Below, piece by piece: positions 5,540 through 11,785 of a stretch of 11,785 nt of DNA (the stretch's first letter is position 1; every line of letters begins with the position of its first letter). Both the position numbers and the translations under genes were made by a program. Origin of the DNA: Bacteroidales bacterium UBA3856 (GTDB lineage: Bacteria > Bacteroidota > Bacteroidia > Bacteroidales > UBA932); assembly GCA_002392525.1 (NCBI GenBank), contig DGHE01000195.1, positions 280-12,064 of the forward strand, read 5' to 3'. The notes under the pieces were generated by a model, which was given only the letters and a program-made list of their open reading frames with translations, was not told the origin of the DNA and made no database searches.

Positions 5540-7165
5540 GTGAAAAGACTCCTCTTATCCCTGTTTCTGGCATCTGCCTTTGCGATTTCTGCCTCTGCCC
5601 AATCGGTAGAGGCCAATTTGGTAGATGCCGTTCAGCTATATAGCGACGGACAGACCGCCCGCGCACAGGCTATCTTGAAAACCCTGTCGGTGGCCGCCCC
5701 CGAAAACGACGGCGTCTGGTACTACCTCGCCCTCACCCAGACCGTATCCCAGGATCTGGACGGCGCCGAGGAATCCCTGCGAAAAGCCGTAAGCCTTGAC
5801 GGCGGCAACTACTGGTATCGCCGCATGCTGGCCCGCCTGTGCCTGATGCACGGAAAAACCGAGGAAGGCATCGCCCTATACGAAGCTCTCGCCAAAGATT
5901 TTCCGGACAATGCCAACTCCGTCTATGAACTGCTGGACATCTATCTGAACCGCAAGGAATTCGAAAAGGCGCTCAGCGCCCTCGACGATATCGAAAAGCA
6001 GCGGGGCCTCTCCGAAGAAGTCGTCCGCACCCGCTATGAAGTGCTGTCGGCCATGGGTCGCCAGGAAGAAGCCGTGGAAGAGCTGGAAAAGTTCAACCGC
6101 GATTATTCCTCACCCGCCCTTCTGTCCGTTACCGGAGACTACTACCTCAACGAGTACCGGGACTCCCTGGCGCAGGTGCGCTATGAAGAAGCGCTTTCGC
6201 TGGACAGCAGCTACGTCCCCGCCCTCCTGGGCCTCGGGGAAGTGCACCGCCACCAGCGCCGCTATTCCGACTATTTCAAGACGGTGGAACCGTTCTTTTC
6301 CTCGCTGGATGTACCGGTTTCCAGCAAAAGCATGTACATTGGCAGCATCACCCGCACCATAGACCCCAAGATCCTGCAGCTGCACCGCGCAGGATTTGAC
6401 TCACTGGTAAACCTGGCGGTGTCCACCCACCCCTCCGACACCACCATCCTCACCTCCGCGGGCACCTATTACTACGCGACGGGAAGGCCGGCGGAGGCCG
6501 GCCAGTGGCTGAAGGCATCGGCCGATGCCGCCCCGGAAAGCCTGGGGCAGGCAGCCGCCTACGTGCAGTATCTCTCGCTGCAGAAAAAGTGGGAGGAACT
6601 GCGGCAGCGCGCCATGGCGGGCTACGAGCGTTTCCATGAACTGGCCTTCCTCGATTACGCCAACATGGCCAGCTATGAGCTCAAGGACTACGACGCCGTC
6701 ATCGCAAACAGCCAGTATCTCATTTCCCACTATCCCAAGGACAAAGACCTGTGCCTTGGTGCCTGGTCCATGATGGGAGACGCCATGCACTCCAAAGGAG
6801 ATGCGAAGGGAGCTTTCAAGGCCTATGACAAGGCCCTGAAGATAAATCCGAACTATGCGCCGGTCCTGAACAACTACGCATACTACCTGAGCCTGGAGGG
6901 CAAAAAGCTCAAAAAGGCCTACAATATGTCCAAAAAGACTATTGAGGCCGAGCCCGACAACGCAACCTATCTGGACACCTTCGCCTGGATCCTGCATCTG
7001 CTGGGCCGCGACTTGGAGGCCAAACCGTTCTTCAAGCACGCCATGCTGTATGGAGGCAAGGAGAGCGCCGTCATCCTGGAACACTATGCCACCGTACTGG
7101 AAGCGCTCGGTGAAACCGACTCGGCTCAGCTCTACCGCAACATGGCTAAACGTGTGTCCCAATGA
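5540..7165 (+). CDS. Exported tetratricopeptide-repeat protein
   Basis: A 541-residue protein with a signal peptide (MKRLLLSLFLASAFAISASA, cleavage about residue 20 before QS) and TPR-type helical repeats over nearly the whole mature part. Clear repeat segments include residues 58-86 (VWYYLALTQ through SLRKAVSLD), 92-121, 127-152, 222-250, 410-438 (GDAKGAFKAYDKALKINPNY) and 474-500. TPRs are protein-binding scaffolds, so it probably assembles partners in the periplasm or at the outer membrane. I chose GTG at 5540 because it starts exactly at the signal peptide. An ATG at 5492 in frame would add 16 residues ahead of the signal sequence and cover the probable promoter. The stop overlaps the envC-like ATG (ATGA), so the two are translationally coupled and probably work together on the cell wall. 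The precise role is unknown. Confidence 0.9.
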   Translation: MKRLLLSLFLASAFAISASAQSVEANLVDAVQLYSDGQTARAQAILKTLSVAAPENDGVWYYLALTQTVSQDLDGAEESLRKAVSLDGGNYWYRRMLARLCLMHGKTEEGIALYEALAKDFPDNANSVYELLDIYLNRKEFEKALSALDDIEKQRGLSEEVVRTRYEVLSAMGRQEEAVEELEKFNRDYSSPALLSVTGDYYLNEYRDSLAQVRYEEALSLDSSYVPALLGLGEVHRHQRRYSDYFKTVEPFFSSLDVPVSSKSMYIGSITRTIDPKILQLHRAGFDSLVNLAVSTHPSDTTILTSAGTYYYATGRPAEAGQWLKASADAAPESLGQAAAYVQYLSLQKKWEELRQRAMAGYERFHELAFLDYANMASYELKDYDAVIANSQYLISHYPKDKDLCLGAWSMMGDAMHSKGDAKGAFKAYDKALKINPNYAPVLNNYAYYLSLEGKKLKKAYNMSKKTIEAEPDNATYLDTFAWILHLLGRDLEAKPFFKHAMLYGGKESAVILEHYATVLEALGETDSAQLYRNMAKRVSQ

Positions 7166-8370
7166 GAAAGTTCCTCTGCATACTGGCCCTGGCCCTGGTC
7201 TGCTGCCTTCCGGCGGCCGGCCAGAAAACCAGCATGAAAAAACTGGAGAGCCAACGCGCACAGCTGGAGAAGGACATCGCGCTCCTGAACCGCAAACTGG
7301 AGCAGAATTCCAAGAACAAAAGTGCCGCCCTTTCCAATCTGTCGCTCCTCAAGAGCAAAATCAAGGCGAGGGAAAAACTCATTGCCGGCTGCGACCAGAC
7401 ACTGGCAGTCCTCGACGACTCCATCGCGGTGGTCCAGAAAGAGATGAAACGGCTGCAGCAGCGCCACGACACTCTTTCCCTTTACTACGGCCGCCTCATC
7501 CGCGGCGCCTACAAAAACCGCGACAGCCGCCTGTGGTACATGTACATCCTCTCCAGCGAGTCCATCGGCCAGGGTCTCAAGCGCGCCGGCTATCTGCGCG
7601 GGATGAGCGCACAGCTGAGCACGCAGGCCCTCCGCATCCGGGAGACATCGGCCCGCCTGGCGGTGGAAAAGGAACGACTGGGCGGGCTCAGAAAGGAGGA
7701 GGCCGATATGCGGAAGAAGGTGGTGGGCGAACGCTCGCGCCTGCGGGGAGAAGAGGCCGATGCCAACAAACTGGTGAACCAGCTGGGCAAAGACCGCAGG
7801 AAGTTCCAGAAGGAACTGCAGGAGAAAAACCGCCAGAAAGAGGCGCTGAACCGCAAGATTGCAGACCTTATCCGGCAGGAAAGCCAGAAAGCGACTGCCA
7901 AGGGCTCCGGCAAGAAAAACAGCGGAGGAAAAACCACCTCCACGGCCATAGACACCAAGCTTTCCAATGAGTTCGCCGCCAACAAGGGGCGTCTGCCCTG
8001 GCCCGTAGAAGGCGCCGTGGTAGAGCATTTTGGCAAGCATCACCACCCCGTCTATACCAACGTGGAACTGCCGCAGAACAACGGCGTCACCCTGGCCGTA
8101 CGGCAAGGTGCCCAGGCCAAAGCCGTATTCAACGGGAAAGTGACGCAGATTGTGGTACTGCCCGGCTACAACCAGTGTGTGCTGGTCAATCACGGTTCCT
8201 ACTTCACCCTTTACAGCAAACTCAAGAGCGTTTCTGTCAAAGTGGGAGAAAACGTCACCACCGGCCAGGTAGTGGGAACGGTAGACACCATCGGCGGAGA
8301 AGACCTCTTCCACTTTGAACTGTGGAAGGGCAGCACCCCCCAGAACCCGGAGGGGTGGCTCAGGAACTAG
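7162..8370 (+). CDS. envC: EnvC-like murein hydrolase activator (degenerate M23/LytM protein)
   Basis: A 402-residue exported protein. The signal peptide covers about residues 1-20 (RKFLCILALALVCCLPAAG). Coiled coil follows at about 24-105 and 155-245 (KKLESQRAQLEKDIALLNRK and others), then a lysine/glycine linker and a LytM (peptidase M23) domain at about 278-400. The catalytic site is degraded: where active M23 enzymes have HxGxD there is NNGVT (306-310), and the C-terminal HLH is LFH, keeping only H384. Loss of zinc ligands is the pattern of EnvC, which activates cell-separation amidases rather than cutting peptidoglycan itself. An amidase partner is therefore expected elsewhere in the genome. 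Its stop lies in a CTAG shared with the ispE stop on the other strand. The gene symbol reflects family similarity, not proven orthology. Confidence 0.88.
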   Translation: MRKFLCILALALVCCLPAAGQKTSMKKLESQRAQLEKDIALLNRKLEQNSKNKSAALSNLSLLKSKIKAREKLIAGCDQTLAVLDDSIAVVQKEMKRLQQRHDTLSLYYGRLIRGAYKNRDSRLWYMYILSSESIGQGLKRAGYLRGMSAQLSTQALRIRETSARLAVEKERLGGLRKEEADMRKKVVGERSRLRGEEADANKLVNQLGKDRRKFQKELQEKNRQKEALNRKIADLIRQESQKATAKGSGKKNSGGKTTSTAIDTKLSNEFAANKGRLPWPVEGAVVEHFGKHHHPVYTNVELPQNNGVTLAVRQGAQAKAVFNGKVTQIVVLPGYNQCVLVNHGSYFTLYSKLKSVSVKVGENVTTGQVVGTVDTIGGEDLFHFELWKGSTPQNPEGWLRN

Positions 8371-9200
8371 TCTTTATATATTCCGAAAAAAGCACTTCCG
8401 CTGCCGCTCATGGCAGCATACACGGCGCCGCGCGCATAGAGGTCGTCCTTGACCGACGCGAGCGCAGGGTATTTGGCAAACACAGTGGCCTCAAAGTCAT
8501 TGTGCAGGTCTTCTTTCCAGGTAGCGATGTCCTGTTTCAGTACATCCCGGAGCGGTTTTTGAGGTACGGCAGGGATAATGCCACGGTAGGCGTCTGCGGT
8601 GGATACCGCCACTCCCGCGGGGATGAATACCTCCAGCCGATAACCGGTAAGATCCAACGGATAGGGCTCCAGTATTTCTCCACGGCCGGTTCCCAGCATG
8701 GGACGGTTGTAAATAAAGAAGGCACAGTCGCTCCCAAGGCTGGCGGCATAGCCGGAAAGCGTTTCGTCATCAAGGCCCAGCCCGGCCAGTTCCGAAATCA
8801 TTCTTAACGCGAAGGCGGCATCGGCGCTTCCTCCCCCGAGGCCGGCACCTACCGGCGAACGCTTTTCCAGGAATATCTTCATGGGAGGAAGGTCATAGTG
8901 TTTCTCCAGCAGGAAATAAGCCCTGGCCGTGAGGTCCTTCAGCGGGTCCCAGTCCACCCCTTCGCGGCGGGCAATGGTGATGAAGAGTTTTCCGTTGGGA
9001 GAAACGGCCTGCGTGAGCGTTCCGTACTTTTCCACGAGGCCGGAAAGCGTGCGGGACCAATCTTCTCCCGAAACAATTTCCAGACAGTCGGAGAGGCCTT
9101 CGTAAGGGACAAAAAGCGTCTCCAGATCATGGAATCCGTCCTCCCTTTTTCGAAGGACGTTTAGACCAAAGTTGATTTTAGTGGCAGGAAAACTGATCAT
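8367..9200 (-). CDS. ispE: 4-diphosphocytidyl-2-C-methyl-D-erythritol kinase
   Basis: A 277-residue GHMP kinase that phosphorylates CDP-methylerythritol with ATP in the MEP pathway to isoprenoid precursors, in the cytoplasm. The N-terminal motif FPATKINFGLNV has K8 and N10. The GHMP ATP-binding loop SPVGAGLGGGSADAAFALR spans residues 115-133. The probable catalytic aspartate is D158 in LGSD, and the C-terminal glycine-rich motif is MSGSGSAFFG (264-273). The start is ATG at 9198-9200, which places the AxKxN motif at the expected position. The frame stays open upstream to 9302, but that extension is hydrophobic, AT-rich and spans the promoter and a hairpin. A -7 element begins 6 bases upstream of the start, suggesting a near-leaderless message. 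The gene is convergent with envC, with shared stop bases. Confidence 0.96.
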   Translation of the reverse strand: MISFPATKINFGLNVLRKREDGFHDLETLFVPYEGLSDCLEIVSGEDWSRTLSGLVEKYGTLTQAVSPNGKLFITIARREGVDWDPLKDLTARAYFLLEKHYDLPPMKIFLEKRSPVGAGLGGGSADAAFALRMISELAGLGLDDETLSGYAASLGSDCAFFIYNRPMLGTGRGEILEPYPLDLTGYRLEVFIPAGVAVSTADAYRGIIPAVPQKPLRDVLKQDIATWKEDLHNDFEATVFAKYPALASVKDDLYARGAVYAAMSGSGSAFFGIYKD

Positions 9201-9205
9201 AAAAA

Positions 9206-9213
9206 CAAAGATA
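9206..9213 (-). promoter_or_regulatory. Promoter -7 element for ispE
   Basis: Read on minus this is TATCTTTG, identical to the element upstream of nrdD and an exact TAnnTTTG match. It ends only 5 bases before the ispE ATG. TTTTG at 9232-9228 lies 14 bases upstream, closer than the usual 19-base spacing. Confidence 0.6.
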
Positions 9214-9233
9214 CGCCACAAAATGGTCAAAAC

Positions 9234-9275
9234 ATAAAAAAATGTGGCTAAAACATATCTTTTTTTTAGCCACAT
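9234..9275 (-). terminator. Hairpin with T-run, minus strand, between ispE and the lipoprotein gene
   Basis: ATGTGGCTAAAA (9242-9253) is an exact inverted copy of TTTTAGCCACAT (9264-9275), a perfect 12-base stem with a 10-base loop. Read on minus, the stem runs into a T-run (9242-9236), so it has terminator form for transcription entering from the right. No minus-strand gene lies there, so it may block antisense transcription from the lipoprotein region into ispE, or work as a protein site. It also overlaps a 21-base-spaced direct repeat, TGGTCAAAACATA (9224-9236) and TGGCTAAAACATA (9245-9257). Confidence 0.6.
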
Positions 9276-9329
9276 ATAGGATTTCAAAAACGCTTTCGCC
9301 ACCTTGCCGGCACCAAAATGTTCTGCATC

Positions 9330-10529
9330 ATGCGAAAACTATTCTATTTCCTGCTGCTTGTGGCGGCCCTTTTTTCCTGCGAGCGTCCCCTGTTTGATAT
9401 AGTGTCCCGTGAGGGAACGGGCGGCAGCCGTACCCCTCCACCGTCTCCTCCGGACACACTCCTCCGTTACCGGAATGTCTATTCTACGGCCATCGTGTTT
9501 CCAGACTCGGTAAACTGGCGAAAGGGGCAGTCGGAGGGCGCCAGACTGGTACTCTTTAAAAACACGGAACCCGTGCGGATGCTGGAGGCCGATAACCCGC
9601 CCCAGCCCGACCGGCATACGTTTCAGGAAGGCCACCTTTGGACACATTTTACAGATGGTGCCCAAACTACCATCTCCTGCGACGGCAATGTGTTTTTCGT
9701 GTATCCGGGAGAAGAGGCCCCGCTGGGCTTTCTGGTCGTTGGCGGAGAGGTACACACGCTGGGGCAATACCCCGGCGGCGGTTTTGCCTACCGTGTAAAC
9801 GGGCAGGAAGTCTTCTCGTCCCCTCAGGGAATGGTCCTGAGCTGGAGCGCCAACCCCGACTGGGAAGGAGGTGCCCTGAGCCAGGATGCCACCGGCGTCT
9901 ACTACTCGTATGCCCTGCCAGTGAAAAATGAGGAAAGCCAAATATGGGAATACCGGGTGATGAAAGGCGGAGAAATCCGGAAAATGATTCCCGCCGTTGC
10001 GGGGAGCAAACTGCACGATATCCGGGTGCTGGACGGCGTGGTGTACAGGCTGGAGTACCGCTATGCACGCATGTGCCTTATCCAGGATGAAACGTTGACA
10101 CCGCTCACGCTTCCGGAAGGAGCGCATGATATGCGTTTGACGCCGGTAGACGGGACCATGGGCATCAAGGGTTTTCACGAGGAAAACCACTATATCCACA
10201 GTTGGATCAGGAATGCCGACTCGCTTCTGTACCATCACAGCATGCTGTATCGCCGGCAGGGAGAAATCTTTGGCCGGGAAAAGGAGCAGGCCGTTGTCAT
10301 CCTGGACGGCGAAGACTGCGTGGTGCAGGCCATGCGTGACACCGTTTGCGTAAACCTTCCCAACGAGTCTTACCGGCTTCACACGCCGCGCTGCGTGCAG
10401 TACCGGAAGGGTACGCTGGCCCTGGCTCTTACCGGAGACACCGGGAGCGAGCAGAACCTGCTGCTCATAAATGATCGGAAGTGGGCCATGCCGTTCAACG
10501 GCTATTTTACTGGAATATATATCGAATAA
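9330..10529 (+). CDS. Lipoprotein of unknown function
   Basis: A 399-residue predicted lipoprotein. The signal sequence MRKLFYFLLLVAALFSC ends in the lipobox LFSC with C17 as the lipidated residue, followed by ERPLFD and a Pro-rich tether (TPPPSPPD, about residues 35-42). The mature part has no motif I recognise. It is rich in short beta-strand patterns with repeated turns (GGEVHTLGQYPGGGFAYRVN, VYYSYALPV, IWEYRVMKGG, LHDIRVLDGVVYRLEYRYA), suggesting a beta-propeller-like or all-beta fold. I chose ATG at 9330 because it gives a standard signal-peptide N-terminus; ATG at 9318 in frame adds four residues and is also possible. The stop is 4 bases before the comM-type gene, so the two are probably cotranscribed. 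Confidence 0.82.
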   Translation: MRKLFYFLLLVAALFSCERPLFDIVSREGTGGSRTPPPSPPDTLLRYRNVYSTAIVFPDSVNWRKGQSEGARLVLFKNTEPVRMLEADNPPQPDRHTFQEGHLWTHFTDGAQTTISCDGNVFFVYPGEEAPLGFLVVGGEVHTLGQYPGGGFAYRVNGQEVFSSPQGMVLSWSANPDWEGGALSQDATGVYYSYALPVKNEESQIWEYRVMKGGEIRKMIPAVAGSKLHDIRVLDGVVYRLEYRYARMCLIQDETLTPLTLPEGAHDMRLTPVDGTMGIKGFHEENHYIHSWIRNADSLLYHHSMLYRRQGEIFGREKEQAVVILDGEDCVVQAMRDTVCVNLPNESYRLHTPRCVQYRKGTLALALTGDTGSEQNLLLINDRKWAMPFNGYFTGIYIE

Positions 10530-10533
10530 GCCT

Positions 10534-11785
10534 ATGCTCGTATACATTCATGGCGCCAAATGCATGGGAATTGACGCCGTTCCCGTTACGGTGGAAGTGA
10601 ATATCACCTTGGGGGTGGGGATTCACTTGGTAGGATTGGCCGATGCCGCCGTCAAGGAGAGTCTCCTCCGTACGGTGACGGCCCTGCAGGCCAAGGGGTT
10701 TCACGTCCCCGGCAAGAAAATCGTGATTAACCTGGCCCCGGCCGATCTCCATAAGCAGGGAAGTGGTTACGACCTGCCCATCGCCCTCGGAATCATTGCG
10801 GCTTCCGGGCAGCGCAACCTGCGAGCCCTGGACAAGTACCTCATCATGGGGGAACTGGGCCTGGATGGCAGTGTCCGCCCCGTATATGGAACGCTGCCCA
10901 TGGTGGAACTGGCGCTCAGGCAGGGATTTCGCGGATGTATTCTCCCGGAAGAGTCGGCGCTCGAAGCGGTGGATTATTCCGGGGTGGATATCTTCGGGGT
11001 ACGGAAGCTCGAGGACGTGCTGCGCATCCTGGAAGAAGAGGAAGACTCGTCGGACCTGCTCGTCTGGAACACGGAACTGTACCGGAAGGCGCAGGAAGCA
11101 TTGGCCAGGCCGCGGCACAGCTACATGGATTTTGCCGATATCATTGGCCAGGAAGGGACCAAACGCGGGGTGGAAATTGCCTGTGCGGGGCAGCACAATG
11201 TTCTTCTTATCGGCGCTCCGGGCAGCGGGAAAAGTTCCATTGCCAAGGCGCTCGCAGGTATTCTGCCGCCCATGAGCCTGGAGGAAAGCTTCATTACGTC
11301 CAAGGTGTATTCGGTGGCAGGCCGATCCTCCGGCGGACTGGGCTTCATGCGGTCCCGGCCTTTCCGGGCGCCGCACATATCGGCCTCCAAAGCGGCCATG
11401 CTGGGCGGCGGAAGCGGGGATACCATCCTGCCCGGAGAAGTGTCGCTGGCAACAAATGGAGTCCTCTTCCTGGACGAGTTCTGCGAGGCGCCCAAAAGCA
11501 CGCTGGAAGCGCTTCGAGGGCCGCTGGAAGACCGCAAGGTGACCATCTCCCGGCTCAAGGCCAAGGTGGAGTACCCGGCTTCCTTCATGCTGGTGGCGGC
11601 GTCCAATCCCTGCCCCTGCGGATACTATGGGGAGGGAGACCGCTGCACCTGCTCCCCCGGCCAGCGCATGGCGTACTTCTCCAAACTCAGCGGCCCCATC
11701 ATGGACCGTATCGACATTCAGCTGTGGATGCACCCGGTAGAGACATCGGCCCTCATCCGCGGCGGAAAGGCCGAGCCCTCCGAGG
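10534..11785 (+). CDS. comM: YifB/ComM-family Mg-chelatase-like AAA+ ATPase, 3' end outside window
   Basis: The frame is open from ATG at 10534 to the window end, giving 417 residues of a protein usually about 500 long. The N-terminal ChlI-like fold covers about residues 18-140 (GIHLVGLADAAVKESLLR, NLAPADLHKQGSGYDLPIAL). The AAA+ core starts near 197 with Walker A GAPGSGKS (227-234) and Walker B LFLDEF (311-316). A cysteine cluster NPCPCGYYGEGDRCTC (359-373) and GPIMDRIDI (387-395) are family hallmarks. The C-terminal lid domain is cut off. ComM homologues are hexameric helicases that aid branch migration during natural transformation in some bacteria; the role in Bacteroidales is not established, so the symbol denotes the family. 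The gene is 4 bases after the lipoprotein gene, in the same transcription unit. Confidence 0.93.
   Translation, partial: MLVYIHGAKCMGIDAVPVTVEVNITLGVGIHLVGLADAAVKESLLRTVTALQAKGFHVPGKKIVINLAPADLHKQGSGYDLPIALGIIAASGQRNLRALDKYLIMGELGLDGSVRPVYGTLPMVELALRQGFRGCILPEESALEAVDYSGVDIFGVRKLEDVLRILEEEEDSSDLLVWNTELYRKAQEALARPRHSYMDFADIIGQEGTKRGVEIACAGQHNVLLIGAPGSGKSSIAKALAGILPPMSLEESFITSKVYSVAGRSSGGLGFMRSRPFRAPHISASKAAMLGGGSGDTILPGEVSLATNGVLFLDEFCEAPKSTLEALRGPLEDRKVTISRLKAKVEYPASFMLVAASNPCPCGYYGEGDRCTCSPGQRMAYFSKLSGPIMDRIDIQLWMHPVETSALIRGGKAEPSE

Noticed and set aside
7132..8313. Open frame of 393 codons on minus, opposite envC
   Set aside because: Antisense shadow of a well-supported gene; no signal, motif or promoter of its own.
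9201..9302. N-terminal membrane extension of IspE
   Set aside because: The 34 extra residues come from AT-rich promoter and hairpin sequence; IspE is a soluble enzyme that begins at the AxKxN motif.
9339..10547. Open frame of 402 codons on minus, opposite the lipoprotein gene
   Set aside because: The plus-strand frame has a clear lipobox and a 4-base junction with the next gene. The minus translation shows no recognisable pattern.
10507..11733. Open frame of 408 codons on minus, opposite the comM-type gene
   Set aside because: Shadow of an ATPase with intact Walker A and B motifs.

Overview
The window is a GC-rich piece of chromosome from an obligate or near-obligate anaerobe of the order Bacteroidales (Bacteroidota). 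Four things point there: the 101-residue tail of the Bacteroidales-type malate dehydrogenase; oxygen-sensitive class III ribonucleotide reductase (nrdD-nrdG); AT-rich promoter elements of the Bacteroidetes form TAnnTTTG with no clear Shine-Dalgarno sequences; and an EnvC/TPR/IspE/ComM gene set of the kind seen in this group. The high GC suggests a Rikenellaceae or uncultured gut lineage rather than classical Bacteroides, but the genus cannot be fixed from the sequence.

Layout. 1-308: 3' end of mdh (+), closed by a strong terminator. 362-767: gene-free stretch with an array of a 13-base motif (TGGNGCAGGTTCC and its complement) repeating about every 22 bases, then a long AT-rich palindrome. 768-3565: nrdG and nrdD on the minus strand, separated by a C/G-run hairpin, with a promoter upstream of nrdD. 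3672-5477: minus-strand two-gene unit, an ECF sigma factor overlapping (ATGA) a protein that combines a short cytoplasmic N-terminus, one membrane helix and a C-terminal outer-membrane-type beta-barrel; it ends in a strong terminator. 5540-8370: plus-strand pair, an exported TPR protein and an EnvC-like degenerate M23 protein, also overlapping by ATGA. 8367-9200: ispE on the minus strand, whose stop codon lies in the same CTAG as the envC stop. 9330-11785: plus-strand lipoprotein of unknown function followed 4 bases later by a comM/yifB-type ATPase gene cut by the window end.

How the genes work together. NrdD makes deoxyribonucleotides anaerobically and NrdG installs its glycyl radical. The sigma/beta-barrel pair looks like a self-contained envelope-sensing regulatory unit. 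The TPR/EnvC pair probably serves cell-wall remodelling or division. IspE serves isoprenoid precursor synthesis by the MEP pathway.

Most of the window is core genome. The less expected items are the 22-base-phased motif array, the sigma factor coupled to a membrane-anchored beta-barrel protein, the near-leaderless promoter/start arrangements of the TPR gene and ispE, and the shared-stop convergent pair. No mobile element, CRISPR array, tRNA or rRNA was seen.
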